Source of the DNA: Chromobotia macracanthus
Taxonomy: Eukaryota > Chordata > Actinopteri > Cypriniformes > Botiidae
NCBI GenBank assembly: GCA_036877525.1
Contig: JAZGTH010000072.1
Span: 2,480,001-2,544,000 of the forward strand
DNA length: 64,000 bases
Reading direction: 5' to 3'
In this document: positions 1-13,012 of the stretch, one piece after another
How positions within the stretch are numbered: position 1 is the first letter of the stretch
Layout of the letters: each line of letters opens with the position of its first letter
Notes under the pieces: generated by a model
What the model saw: only the letters and a program-made list of their open reading frames with translations
The model's database searches: none
What the model was told of the DNA's origin: nothing
Made by a program: the position numbers and the translations under genes

Positions 1-914
1 ACTTAATCTACCATCTTCAGAAATGGATTGTTAGGTTTTGCTGAGTAGTGACATAATGTTAAATTATACGTCTTTCTGTACTGTGAAATTGAAATATAAA
101 TATATTTCATGAAATACCCATAAATAGTTCTCAAAAACACTCATTTACTTTTATATAAAAACAGTACCCTTAAAAGGCTCAGGATATTTGCATTTTCTTT
201 AGATTAACCCTTGCTATACTATTAAAGGGCTTAAAGGAAACTATGACATGAACTGACATTTAAAACCCATTTCAAGACTTTTCAAAAAGAAAAGCAGGAC
301 CAGACCATTGTAATTGACTAGCCCACCACTGCCCTCTTCTGTCTTTAAGAGGGACTGCTACATCATTTGAGGCGGCTCAAAGTTACTTCAGGATAAGTTT
401 GTTTGTTCTTTGAGGTCTGACAGGATGAAAAGATCAAGCCCAAACACTAAACTCCTTGCCCCGCAGGTATCTTTAGCTCACACCGCTTGATGTGTCAAAA
501 CTTGCAGCCTGTAAGTCAATCAAAGTTTGGAGTGCGTCCTGATCGCGCCTGTGTGCGCACAAATCTCCAAACTGCGCAAACTGCGTAAAAAGTGATCAAA
601 ATGAAACGCACTTTTAATTACAGATGTTTAGTAACAGATGTTACTCTTAAAGTCTCTGGGTCTTTCACAACCGAGGCTGAATTTGGGGGAAATTGCTAGT
701 TGCGAAACATTTAATCGTTGTGAAAACGGACTCGCCAATCAAACCTTTGGCAACGCATGTTAGTTTCACTTTACAAAAAGTCAGTCTGTTATCAGCCTGT
801 TATCTCGATACTGGCTATACCACCCAAAAAACCGTCTCATGTTTCGTTTTCTAATAATCTTTCCCAATTCTTCTCCAGGATTTTATTCTGTATGCTGTAC
901 TGTACTGTACTTTG

Positions 915-1125
915 CCCACTTAAATTAAGTTAAATCAACTTGGCTTTACAAGTCATTTCAACTTTATAGTTTACATCGTGACTGGTGTAACTTACAAATA
1001 AGTTTAAGCACTTTTTCTTATGTTGTCTATTAAGTGACAGCAATTTAACACCAGTCAAGATTAAAAATAGTAAGTTGAAATAATTTGAAATGCAGCAAAG
1101 TTGATTGAACTTAAAAAGTTAAGGA
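915..1125. mobile_element. Fold-back (long inverted repeat) MITE-like element
   Basis: The left arm (about 917-1000) reappears as an imperfect reverse complement in the right arm (about 1035-1120). Examples are AAGTTAAATCAACTT on the left against AAGTTGATTGAACTT on the right, and GACTGGTGTAA on the left against TTAACACCAGTC on the right. This hairpin architecture without an ORF is typical of nonautonomous DNA transposons. The family name is not assigned and target duplications were not resolved. Confidence 0.65.
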
Positions 1126-2049
1126 AGTTTTTACAGTGTAAAAGCTTTATTGAATAAAGATACTATAATGTTCCCTGATGGGACTTCTAGCACAAAAATC
1201 AGCAATATCAAGCACAACAAAAATGCAATTTATACATTTTTAATATGAGCTAAAACCTGATGAAGGTTCAAAAAAACATGTTTTGCTTTTTTAGATAAAC
1301 AACTGCTTATGGAATATGTTGCCTTTCTGATATGAGGTAAAAGAATAATGCCACAGTTTATAAACTGTTAATCATCCATTCTTGAGAAATGGCATCATGT
1401 AGGCCTTTCAATCTAAGACGGGCCATGAGAGAGACTTAAAGTGTGCTTGTTTTCAGCATTACATGTCATTGACTCATTGTTAACAAAACACACAAAACCA
1501 ACCTCAATGTACTTTCAGTATATTATCGTTCCTCCCACCACCTTCCAACACTGAGATGTTATACAGATCATTATACAGTAGATACAGATATGAGATATAG
1601 TGCTATAAAATGAATATGGATAGCATGATCCAGAGACTTAAAGACTTTGATGTATTAAAATGAATGTACCTGGCTGGTAAACTCTATGAGACACATAGAT
1701 TAGATTACATGAGATTTTGGCAAAAGTCTCAATTTACCCTCTCCATTTCATTACGTTGTTGTCAAGGAGAAACAGTAATATTTGTAATGTGTATGGGAGC
1801 AGTTACATTGAGAAGCAGAAGTATTCGTCTGAGTTTAAAACCATTGCATAGCTTTTAAACAGGGTTTAGGTTATAACTTATAATGCCATCACCACCATTT
1901 GATTTCATTTACTTGGCAACTGTAAGAGCAATGCAATAGACATAAAATTAAGTAGGCTATTATTATTATTATTAAACTCTGAATAATATTAAATTCTGAT
2001 TGGATAAGGCTTGTTGGAAACCACGCCTGTATTATTAGATTGTAAGGTT

Positions 2050-2154
2050 TTACAGTCTTATCATTCATCCGGAAAACTTTCACTCTGCTCCACTTCTCCG
2101 CACCCCGCAGACGAGCGCGTCTTTATTCCGCCTGCGGGACGCGCTGATCGAGGC
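2050..2154 (+). promoter_or_regulatory. Likely ggt5 promoter and 5'UTR
   Basis: Base composition shifts from AT-rich to a short CpG-rich block (several CG dinucleotides between about 2098 and 2152) directly before the ATG at 2155. No TATA box is obvious at a standard distance. The transcription start is not determined. Confidence 0.4.
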
Positions 2155-4717
2155 ATGGCCAAATCTCAGGCTAGACGCTGCTGCCTGTGCGTACTCGCTT
2201 TAGTGTGCACTACTGTCATTATCTGCCTTTGCGTTATTCTGGCCACCAAACACAAATGCGCATTTACGCATGCTGCCATCTCTGCGGACTCCCAGCTGTG
2301 CTCTGATATAGCCAGGTAAGACACATAGGTTTTGATCTTTAAGTGCTATACTTGTAATACATGAGAAATATTACAATAAAGTGTAATTGATTAAAAGTAC
2401 AGATAAATACCAGAAATAAAATGTATACAGGTTAAAAAGGTTTATTATTGGCTGGAGTTTATTTTTCATTGCATTTTGGCGTTTTGTCTTTGTTTACCAT
2501 TTAAATCAAGAATGCTTCACATAAATGATAAATGTTATACAGATTTCAAACAGTGGGATATGGTGTATCAGATAATCTGTTTAAGAGATTAGATACTAAC
2601 ACAGCCTGGCCCAGATCCTGCACAGGTGCAGACTTGACCAAACTCCTGGTCTCATGGTCTTATTATGAATCTCATTTTGAGCCCAAGACGGCAGGAATTT
2701 TGCACACTTGAAATCTATGTTTGTCCTTATCTTTTGATATAAAAAGCTTATGCACTTTTTATTTGGTAAACAAATATAAATTGTGCATATCTACATATCT
2801 GTTCAAATTTACCTTTATGATCTGAATTTACGATCTGCATTTTAGTTCAGTGTGCTCGAGATGTTGATCTAAATACCACTAAACAAACCAACAAGAACCA
2901 GAGCATCACTGGCTGCCAAAACTTCTAAAAAGTCCCGATCCAACATGACAAGTTGTCAGAACAAGATCAACCAGCCCCACAGAGGTCATGTTCTTACATC
3001 AGCACATTTTCTGTGTCTCGTCCTGCAAGCTTACTGAATATTTCCTTGTTCTGATATGTGAAGTCTTTTATGACCCCTTTTCAAAGAACTTCCCTTTTTG
3101 TATTATGTATTTTGTATTAGGTATTTTGTATGGATTCATGCTTTAACCTACTCTGAAAACATACAGAAGACATTAGTTTGAGAAGGAGCATCATTAAATC
3201 TCCATTTCTTCCAATCACTCATATAAAGTCATATAAAAAATCATAGCGTCTGTTCTGTGTCTGACACGATAAGCTGATTACACAGGGCAAGAAACAAAAG
3301 AAGTCTTGGACTTGGTACTGATAGAGCATTGCATTAGCAGTGCAAAGATTGTGGGTTTGATTCCTGGGGAATACATAGACTAATCATATGTATAACATGA
3401 ATGCACGGTAAGTCACTTTGGATAAAGCGTCTGCCAAATGCATAATGTAAATGTAAGGCTGTATTTGTGTATTTATATCCAGCTGTTGTGTTAGAGAGAT
3501 TTATATTGCTTTATATGACTAACAGACGTGACATCACTAATGGTGCTATGAATTGTCCCCATACAATAACCTGCTTTTAAATATCTTGCACAGGGGTCTT
3601 GTGGATGATACATTAGCTCTTGAGTTGCTCTTTGTGGGTCTCAAAACCTTCAAATTTTCAGCTGCAGTTCATCTGTACTGACTAAATTATTAACCTGCTT
3701 CCACTAAGTGCCCAAAATTGAAGTTTAAGACCTTACATGTTAAATAATATAAAACCTCTGTTTTAACACATAACCTATAGCACTCAGAGCAAGAATCTGC
3801 CCCACCTACTGTATATCTGTCATCAGTGGCTGCTCAAACAGATATTTAACCATTAGGGTACCCTCATTGAATTTCATTTCCAGAACAGTATGAATTATGA
3901 ATTGCACTATACAAAAATGGAATTAAAACATCAAATAATCCATTTAAAGACTGACCGACAATTCTGATTGGTCACAAGTCTGATTTGTTTCCTATAAGGA
4001 CTTTCAGGTTGTACAACTCTTTACTGGGGCATTTGTTTATATTTTATATTTATTTGACTTTTGTGTTGTAAAAAAACCTCAATACTTTAATAATATGTCA
4101 TCTAATCTCCCAACTGAAATCTCAGAATTGACACTTATCACTTAACAATCGTTGACAACTTAACAGACTGAATAAACGTGTGTTATAATGCTTTTAAAGA
4201 AAACAATAACATAATGATACATCTCTGTGTGACTGATGAACAGCACTATATCATTTTACAGAGATATAGTAAGTATGGTTCTTTAATTAGAAGTTATCTT
4301 GTTATTATTGGACAGATGCAACTGTCTGCTGCATTCTTAAACTGATTTTGACAGGTCTTGTTTTTCAGTTTAGATTATCCGGTGATATCAGACATCTGAT
4401 CTCATCTGTCATGGTGAAGCATTGCCCCATAGCCTATAAAATCATGCATAGACTCAGCTTGACTCAGTCAGTAACACTAGCCTGGAAAATATTTGAATGA
4501 CTGTACAGGATTTGGTTTGTGTACATCAAGCGTGTGAGCTGGTAAAAGTTCACTGAACTAAGGGGAATCGTTGCTGAACTGGTTGAGACTTGCCTCAGGG
4601 GTCTGATTTGTCATATTGACACAAACACATGAAAGAAAAGTGCTTTATCTGCAGGAAGTGTGCTTGTGTGTTTGAGGATATCTGAGGTGTCTTTAAAATT
4701 TTAAGGAGTTTTAAAAC

Positions 4718-4803
<86 letters not shown>

Positions 4804-7800
4804 TTGAGCATTTTATAGGTTAAACTTAAAAAACAGCCAGCTGACTGGCTTTTAAGACTGTGTCTTAAAAATTTGTCTGATTAACTAGCAATTACTTGGG
4901 GCTAACCAGACTTAATTTTTAGATTAAGTTTTGACCAATCTTCCTTTTTATGTAACTGTCTTAAAACATTTAAGACAAATTTTCTTTGGGCTGAAGAAAT
5001 TCAATGAGATGATCAACTTGAAAGACTAGTAAGCCTGAATGAATGCTTACCTTAGAGGAGAAAATTACTACTTATCAGCATTACCGGCTTTTGTGTTGTG
5101 AAAATGTCTGATATTGTATGTCAACCTAAATTCTTGAGAGGAATCTATGTTTTCCATACACAAAACTAAAGAATTTACGCTAAATTTAATTTCGATTTTC
5201 GGGTTTGTAAATGTGGGTTGTGGAAATGGCCAAGAGTCACTAGGGGGACAGTAGTTGTGGACATTTGGTGGACACATGGTTTTTAAACCATGGATGCAGA
5301 AAATCCCACTATATTTATGAAATTTGCATAGCGTTTTCAGGTTATTGTATGTATTTTATGTAACTGTCTACCCCTGAAATTCATTTCCTGGACTTAGTCC
5401 CCCAAGTACCCCTATGTCCTGGTAAAATATGACTCATGTTTATTTGTGGGATTCACATAAACGTCATATATACTGAACATTAGCTGAAACTATTTGGTAC
5501 AGTCATGATATAAGATGTGTTCTGTTTACAGGGACATGCTGCTTCAGGAAGGCTCAGCAGTAGATGCGGCTATTGCAGCTCTTCTCTGCACTGGAGTGGT
5601 TAACCCACAAAGCATGGGCCTGGGCGGGGGGTCCATATTTACCATTATGGACAAAACAGGTGTGTTCAACTATACTGTTGAATTACCCACGCAGCAACCA
5701 AGACGTAGTATTTTTGATATATAAGATATATAACATTAAAAAAAATGTTGTACTAAGTTACTACAAGAACATTTTGATAACTTTAAGAGAACTTTTAGAG
5801 AACATCAGCCAATGTTCCGTTAGCTGGGAAAGGTTTTTTGGTTCCTCATTCTACCTTAACTTTTGGGGGTATATATACTTTGTGGAATTGAATATATGCA
5901 AATTTGCGTTTATTAATAATCAATAGTGACATTACATTACATTTAAATAAGAATAGTTTCAGTTCAGTTTGGACCAATGATAACATTGTGATCATAAACA
6001 ATTTCGCTGGTTGAGTTACTCTTGTGGTTTCGTAGAAAACAAGTTCGACTTGATTATATTCTGTTTATATACACATAAACACATAAAATAAACTTTGCTT
6101 GTCTCAAGTGTCTTCTGTCTTTTCAAGGCAAAGTGAAAATTATCAGCTCAAGAGAGACAGTCCCTAAAGGTGTGAAAGCTGATTTGCTGAAGGACTGCCC
6201 GAAGCATGTGACTTTGACCACAGGTAACGCTTTACCACAGGAAACAATTCCCAGGAAACATAAGCATAACAAAGATGAACTCTTTAATCATCTTTAATTC
6301 ACTCCTCCTGTATGGTGTTTTGTCCCAATAGCAAACATATATTATATTGCAAACATAATTATTTCTCTAATAGTATTAAAGTGTGTCATCTTTCATTAAA
6401 TAAAATACAAGGAAGATACAGAAAGTACAAAAGGACATGTAGGTTTGTAGGACAGGGAAATTCTCACTTGGGGGAAAGGTATGCACTATGGTGGACTTGT
6501 TTTGCTTGTTTCATACTCTTCCTGGGATTAGTTCAGTAGTTTACAGCAACTGTTGCCACATTTATTTACCAGGTTATATTTACCAGGCTTCAGTTTCATA
6601 AAACATTTCGTGTTTCTCAAAATGTCATGAATATCTCACCGTTTGCTTCACAGGAAGTGAGTGGATTGGAGTACCAGGGGAACTCCGTGGTTATGAACAT
6701 GCCCACCGGTTGTATGGAAAACTGCCCTGGGCCAAACTGTTTGAGCCCACCATCAAACTAGCACGAGATGGCTTCCCCATGCCCATCTACCTCGGCCAAT
6801 TCTTGCAAATTGATATAATCAAAAAGCTGATTCGTGGCTCCAGACTCTGGTACTATATATTCCACAGTCAGACAAAATACTAACATACAGACTGCTTCAT
6901 GACTTGATGATTGACATTTCAATAGGATAGTTTATTTACAGGCACTTGTACATAAATCTTGTAAAGCAATCCTGAAGTTTACTGTCAAAGAACTGGGTTA
7001 TAATTTAGCCTCTGGCAAACCATAGAAAACACAAACGCTCTGCTATTGTTGTGAAGAAAAGCACCAGCCCTCATGATAAGCATTTGTTCTGTACTGCGGT
7101 ATTCCATTACATTAACACCAGTACTAAATTTTATACTGTAAATTTCTTAGTTTATTGTTCTTGACTGAGTCGGAAGAAAACATGTCCAGGTCATGCCCCA
7201 AAAAGAACATATGTTAAGTTTTTTATATCTAAGGTATATTTTTATATATTCTTTTGTTATAATTTGCCATAATGTAATTTTAAGAATTATTACTTGCATA
7301 AAGAAAATTAAGCCTGTTTTAAGACAATGCATTGCAACATTTAAATTTTATGTTTGAGGTTTTTTTTCTCAAAATCTTTCATTTGATTTTGCAGTGAAAT
7401 TCGTTCATTTTAGTTTATTACAAAAATGCACATAGGCTGCAGATAAGCATTGAGCTCCTTTACGTTGTTTTACAGTTTTTGTACACGTGGGTAATTTCTG
7501 GCTAATTTTGTACACGTCTGCACATGTTTTCTTAGTGATTTGTTCTGTCACAAGAACAAGACAGTTTTTGGCCCGGGGGATATCCTGAAATTCCCCAAGC
7601 TGGCAGAAACCATGGAAATTATCGCCAAAGAAGGAGCCGATGCTTTCTACACGGGACAAATTGCCAAGGACTTGATAGAGGATGTGCAAGCTGCAGGTTC
7701 TTTATGTTTCTATCAAAGCAATTTACAATTGCAACTGATATCTGAAAACACTTCGGAAAGCGTTTTCAGATGTTTTTGGCAGGTGTGTTTGATTATACAG

Positions 7801-10481
7801 TTTAGTGTTGTTCTTCAGGTGGTGTGTTATCATCAGAAGATCTGAAAGCCTTCCAGGTTAGAATCAGTGATGCATGCTCAGTTCAGTTGGGGGAGTACAA
7901 GATGTACTTTCCTCCTCCGCCATCAGGGGGCACAATACTTGGCTTTATCCTCCAACTTATGCACGGTAGGTCTGCTGGAGGGCCTGTATCTGAGTTTAAA
8001 GTAAAATGAAAAATTGCCATTGTCTGTTTTTGCAGACTATGAACTACGGAAACATCTGTTATCCATGAATATTCAGTATCTCTTTGTTTATCCCAAGGGT
8101 TCGGTCTATCTCCAGCCTCTATCAAAGGAGACCAGAAAAACGTTACTTTGCATCGCTACCTAGAAGCAGCTAAATTTGCAAACGGACAAAAGCGAAACCT
8201 TCGAGACCCTTTCTTCAGCTCCAGAGATGTAAGGCGCCTGCAACTCAATTTTTTCCTTCTGTTTTTCTCCAACCTATTATAAACATTACACAACATCAGC
8301 GTTTCTCACATCCCTCTGTTTGTTCTTGTCATATTTGCTGTTTTTGGCTTTGATAAACATAATAAAACCGGGGGTCAGCACGGGTTGAGCAAATACGGTG
8401 AAACGCCAGATTTCTTCCGAAGGCCACACACACGCAGTTGTTAAAAATGACATCAAGTTTAACAAAGCATACAATCCAAGTAAACATAAGAAGTTTGATT
8501 TGATTTTGCAATATAATGAAAAAGTATAAGAGCAAACAGATTTTGGCTTCTGTTGCATACTGGCCAGAAATTTGACTTTTGTGATATTTTGACTGCCCTG
8601 CTTCTCCTGGGGTCATGCACGGGGGCAATTGCTACCTAACTGGAGAAACAACAAAGTATTTTACTTGATAAAATAAAATCGCAACGCAAGTAATATAAAC
8701 ACAAATGCATGCAAACTCCAAACATTTTTCGTCTTATATATTTTCCTTGTTTCCGGTAAGATGACAAGCATAACAGACGAAAAGTTTACCGAGCGGATCA
8801 GGGCGCTGATCACCGACGGCTCCGTCCACGACGCCGCCTACTACAACATCACGCCGTCGGCGGACCGCGTCGGCACGACGCATGTGTCGGTGCTGGCAGC
8901 AGATGGCGGTGCGGTGTCAGTCACCAGCACCATCAACCACATGTGAGAAACTTTCACAGCACTAGAAATTGTGCTTTTCTATATAAAATAAACGAATGAA
9001 AAGTTTGAGTTCATTAAAGCTGACAAAAATAACCTTTAGATTGCACGGCGCCTGCCATTTGCCATCATTTTCTTGTTTGTACTTAATACATCAATGTTTA
9101 GGTGCTTGTTGCCCCTTTGCGACCAAATACACTCTAAAATGTTTATCATCAATTTCTCCTTTTAGGTTTGGATCATCCATTTATTCTCCTAAAACGGGCA
9201 TCATCCTCAACAATGAACTGGCTGACTTCTGTGGCCGAGCAGATACTGTTTTTCCAGGTGAAGATCTGTTACTAAACACTTCCTCCGTTACAATACACAC
9301 ATTATCAACTTAAAGCCTGTGTTTTCTCTCAACAGGTGAGCAGCCTCCGTCCTCTATGGCTCCATCCATCCTGCAGTCCACGTCTCAGCAGAAAACGCTG
9401 GTGATCGGTGGATCTGGAGGAAGTATGATCACGACAGCCATGGCTCTGGTGAGCTGGAGTCGAAAGTCCATCTGTCCAGCGAGTTGTTGGCACTCGTTTT
9501 GGTTTTGCAGACTTTGTTTTTTTGCAGACCGAAAGATTGTTCGGTTTAAACTTCATGCACTAAGATTTGTTGAAAGTTATTTATATGAAATGAACTTGTT
9601 CAGCTGTACGTTAAAGGAGTAATCTGGTTTATATTCAGCCTAATGTTTATGTACTCCATCTGTTTATAAAAAAAACGAACAGGACACCTGGCAGGAAAGC
9701 AGGCCAGAATGTTTTTAAAGCAGAAAATTGAACCTCATATATTTTGTTAAAGCACTTACATTAATTTTTTAGTACAATAATGTTTGTTACTGCTTGAGCT
9801 CTAAAATTCTCTAAATTGTCCTTTTGAGGACAGTAAATGTGTTTCCTCTATGCACTAAGGTACGCATTCGATTTATTGTCTGTGTTAGTCAACAACATGC
9901 TACAGGTGCATAGACATTAGGTTGAAAATAACCCAGAGTACTCCCCATAGACTTCCTTTAATGAAAGCATATTTTCCCTCTGTCTCCCTCGCTCTCTCTT
10001 TTTCAGTCTATTATGAACCACCTGTGGTTTGGTATGAGTCTTAACGAATCCATCGCTGCTAAAATAGTGTTTGTGACTTCGAAAAACACTGTCAACTTTG
10101 AGCGTGGATATGACAAGGTAAGTTCTATGGAGTTTGTATTATTCTGGAGTTCATCACAAGTTGCAATCCCATAATTCTCGGTTTTAAGCATGACTGCCGC
10201 ACTGATTGTAATTGCTCATTCCTCGCTCTTGTCTGCTTTCGAAACGCCCCTGGTCACTGATTATAATCGACATTTTGTAACAGGTAATCAAATGTGAGTT
10301 TTGAGTGGTAATATTGTTCTTTTATACCCCACAGTCAGCTATAGAAGCAATGAAGAAATTAGGACACATCGTGGAGGACAATCCGTACTTCTTTAACGTG
10401 GTCAACAGCGTCTCAAAAGAAGGATGCTGTATCAGTGCCGTATCGGATGCTAGAAAGCATGGCAGGCCGGCGGGATACTAA
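2155..10481 (+). CDS. ggt5: Gamma-glutamyltransferase 5-like, complete, 12 coding exons
   Basis: Coding exons: 2155-2315, 5532-5659, 6128-6223, 6654-6849, 7536-7696, 7819-7965, 8098-8228, 8761-8942, 9166-9257, 9336-9448, 10007-10117, 10335-10481. All junctions are GT-AG and in phase, giving 554 residues (human GGT5 586, GGT1 569). It is a type II membrane protein with a hydrophobic segment at about residues 9-31 after a short basic N-terminus. Family landmarks are present: NPQSMGLGGG (78-87), Arg105 for glutamyl binding, PPPPSGG, and the autocleavage/nucleophile Thr379 in GTTHVSV. Asn399, Glu418, Asp421, Ser437-Ser438 and Gly459-Gly460 match the human GGT1 active-site positions with an offset of minus two before the loop. 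N-glycosylation sequons include NVT, NIT and NES. The family is an Ntn hydrolase that cleaves the gamma-glutamyl bond of glutathione conjugates; GGT5 converts leukotriene C4 to D4. I chose GGT5 over GGT1 from the N-terminus (THAAISADSQLCSDIAR) and the C-terminus (FFNVV...SVSKEG...AGY). Confidence 0.92.
3300..3455 (+). mobile_element. tRNA-derived SINE (copy 1)
   Basis: The head resembles a tRNA with a B-box-like GGGTTTGATTCCTGG. The 3' tail, ACTTTGGATAAAGCGTCTGC followed by CAAATGCATAATGTAAATG, is the tail common to fish SINEs mobilised by LINE partners. It shares this tail with the copies at 49455 and 50645 in the opposite orientation. Confidence 0.8.
4718..4801. repeat. Compound microsatellite (AT)n then (GA)n
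   Basis: About 28 bases of AT alternate directly into about 56 bases of GA in intron 1 of ggt5. Confidence 0.97.
5700..5832 (+). mobile_element. Family A element, 3' fragment (copy 1)
   Basis: It begins about 40 bases after the ggt5 exon 2 donor. It carries the family's right half (ACTACAAGAACATTTTGATAA, GAGAACTTTTAGAGAACAT) and ends in GTTAGCTGGGA, the family terminal repeat. The left half is missing. Confidence 0.7.
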
Positions 10482-10834
10482 CACACCTCTCGCTCAGCTG
10501 CTGATCTGGGGTCAGTTGTTGAAGATGGTTGTTGTGTTTCGGGTGGGCTGCAATCCTTTTAGGTGACACCTTTTGAGGCCCTCTTACAACAGAGGATTAC
10601 AGTAAGATTTGAGTGATGTGCCTTTTGGGTTTTGACTGTAGAGGACACCGGGGCTAGTTGTCACATGGGAGACAGATCACAAGGGCTGTTTTAGAAACTA
10701 TAAGAGTAGCAGTCAAACTTTTCTATGTTACCTTTATCAACTTTCTCATAAACTGATTGTGTTTTTAAATGATTTTGCTGATTAATTTTATAGTACTTGT
10801 GCCTGCTGTTTAAAATACAGTGTGCCACTGTAAT

Positions 10835-10840
10835 ATTAAA
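10835..10840 (+). terminator. Candidate polyadenylation signal of ggt5 (ATTAAA)
   Basis: This common AATAAA variant lies 354 bases after the stop codon and is followed within about 20 bases by a T-rich stretch. Transcript data would be needed to confirm use. Confidence 0.4.
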
Positions 10841-11384
10841 GTTCAACCTGTTTACCGTGAACTGTATCTTTTTTCCAAGGCAATAACAGTGAGAATGTTC
10901 AATAAGTAGAGAAATTGTCTTTTTTTGATTTTTGAAAATATTCAGTTAAGTAAAATGTGTGCGAACTAGCCCGGTCTCCATCATGCAACACATTTTCTTT
11001 GACAGCTAACTTGAGATAATTGTACCATTTCTGAAGACAGAAATCTCCCTACAAAGACTCATAAATTCATAAATCTGGCGGCTATATCTTTGTTTATCAT
11101 GTTGTTGTTACTGTAGATGCAGTGAGAGTCAAAATGTGAATGTTACCAAACTGAATGTGACACTAAAACTGCTAAATAATTTAGCAGTAATTGTTTGTAT
11201 TTCCTGTGTTCATATGTAGCATTCACATGGACCTTTTTGTAATTACATACTGATGTATTTTCATACAGATGTATTTTATATGCATTTTGTATAAATACCT
11301 TTTTAAAAGAATATATTTCAGTGGCTGTATGTTAATCTTTGATGGTCAATTTTTCATCAGTGACAGAATTAAAAAATGTTTGAA

Positions 11385-11518
11385 TAACGTAATTATAATC
11401 AACCAATAATGTTAATACAATGTCTAAAACGACAGTTTGAACGTTCCTACAACTTTTTCCTAGAAAATGTTTTTGTTTTGTTACTTAATGGAAACATTAA
11501 GGAAACATTCTTACAAGC
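11385..11518 (-). mobile_element. Family A element, truncated (copy 2)
   Basis: Reverse-oriented fragment. It contains TTACTTAATGGAAACATT and GGAAACATTCTTACAA, the reverse complement of the family's 5' part, and lacks a clear terminal repeat. Confidence 0.6.
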
Positions 11519-11613
11519 AGGGAAGAGGCCATATTATACACTTTTAGGCCCTTTTCTGGACACCACTTGTAAAGTGATCACTTGATCACACCTCCTGGAC
11601 TTTCTGATCACAC

Positions 11614-11680
11614 GAGTCTGGACTGTCTGATCTCAAACTGTGTCTGGACTGAGTCTGGACTGTCTGATCTCAAACTGTGT
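11614..11680. repeat. Two-copy direct tandem repeat
   Basis: A unit of about 30 bases, starting GAGTCTGGACTGTCTGATCT and ending CAAACTGTGT, occurs at about 11614-11643 and again at 11651-11680. A degenerate earlier copy lies at about 11595. Confidence 0.8.
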
Positions 11681-12218
11681 TCTGCCTTTAGACCCAAAGT
11701 CTCGACAATGCTGGCGGTGCTGTTGTACTGACAGGAGTCATGTGACACAGCTCTATTGTCAGCCCCTACGGGAGATCAGAGAGCTGTAAAAGAGCCTGAC
11801 CTTTTCCTATCAGCACGAACCCAACAGCTCTCAAAGCCACCCAATGGGAACAAACGCCCCTGAAAGCACGAAACAACGTTAAAATATTGGCAAATGAAGA
11901 GGTGGCGAGGCTCAAAACATGTCTGTACACTCGTGTAAAGCAGAGAACAGGAATTACATGTAACATTTAACATTGGTTATGAGACGTCACAGTATTATCA
12001 ACACCAGAACTGCAAATCAGCTTTATTTTCATAAAGGCTGAAATATCCTCAACTCTTCATCCTGATATTGTGTGAATTGTTGAGATAAGGTGACAGTGGC
12101 AGGGCTGACCTTAAAATCCATTTAGGGACCCAGTTTTACATTGTACAGAAGCAAACTTGTTTATTACACAACAGTTTACAAAATGCTACTATAAACAAAT
12201 ATTAGGATGTATTGCATA

Positions 12219-12399
12219 CCCAGCTAACAGGGAACCTGAATGTTGAATGTTGGCTAACATTCTCTAAAAGTTCACTCAAAAATCTTTCTTTAACGTTATA
12301 TATAGTTCCCAGAACATTCAAAATAACATTTATAACGTTTTTGTTGCTTAATGGAAACAATACAGAGACGTTCTTGCAACCTAAAATTGTTAGCTGGGT
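12219..12399 (-). mobile_element. Family A element, internally deleted (copy 3)
   Basis: Starts CCCAGCTAACA and ends TTGTTAGCTGGG, so both terminal inverted repeats are kept in a copy of only about 181 bases against about 280-320 for longer copies. Orientation is reverse. TA flanks both ends, which may be chance or a target duplication. Confidence 0.75.
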
Positions 12400-12737
12400 A
12401 GGCCCATTAAAATATAAGATTAGTAACATCATATATGTTGAACATGAAACAACTGACCATTTGGGTTTCTCCCTGATGCATATTAACTAACATATATCTT
12501 TGTAAAATCAAAGTTTGAAAGTTTGATTAAGAACATTTATGTGATTAAGTCTGTCCCCTGAAAACATCATAAACGATGCTGCTTGATGTTCAATCATTGT
12601 GCCTCTGGGATGTTAAAATAAGTACCTGAGCTTCAGCGTGATTAAAACCTACTCTCCTGAGAGGCTCCTGCTTAGTCCTGCAGAATTTCACTTGCCTTGA
12701 GGTGAACGTAATAATCACTCACCAAACACCAAACACG

Positions 12738-12743
12738 TTTATT
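12738..12743 (-). terminator. Candidate polyadenylation signal of ggt1 (AATAAA, minus strand)
   Basis: TTTATT on the plus strand lies 270 bases downstream of the ggt1 stop codon in the gene's direction. It is consistent with the 3' end of that transcript, but unproven. Confidence 0.4.
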
Positions 12744-13012
12744 TGCAGAAATAAATAGCCTACCACTCCACAATAACATGATACAGATATGAAACAGTTT
12801 TCTTTGTGTATTTCTTTGGGGGTTTTTTTATTTGTTCCAATGTGGAATGTGTAAGGGTCAACATTCGGAAAAACCTTTGGCTGGAATCGACTCGCTTTTG
12901 GATTTCTGACGAAGGCATTTGGTTGTTTCAGAGCAGGTCAGGGGAAAATGTCCTTAGGTAGCATTTCTGTTTCCTGCAGCTAGGCTGGAACCTTGGATCG
13001 CTGAGTCGGATG

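Larger units (their letters stand above)
1..2154. other. Spacer upstream of ggt5, no gene seen
   Basis: I see no exon of a recognisable protein here. The stretch is AT-rich, with a fold-back element at about 915-1125. It turns CpG-rich only in the last 100 bases before the ggt5 start codon. The open frame on the plus strand at 1664-1858 has no family resemblance and lies in AT-rich sequence, so I do not call it a gene. Confidence 0.6.
2316..5531 (+). other. Intron 1 of ggt5
   Basis: No coding exon is seen. It holds one tRNA-derived SINE (about 3300-3455) and a compound AT/GA microsatellite (4718-4801). The rest is AT-rich unique-looking sequence. Confidence 0.8.
10482..13012. other. Convergent spacer: 3'UTRs of ggt5 and ggt1
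   Basis: The ggt5 3'UTR follows the stop at 10481, with a candidate ATTAAA signal at 10835-10840. On the minus strand, a candidate AATAAA for ggt1 lies at 12743-12738. Between them are a tandem duplication (11614-11680) and two reversed Family A copies. I see no further gene. Confidence 0.65.

Noticed and set aside
5564..5926. 120-codon plus-strand frame overlapping ggt5 exon 2
   Set aside because: It is an alternative frame of exon 2 that runs through the donor into a transposon fragment.
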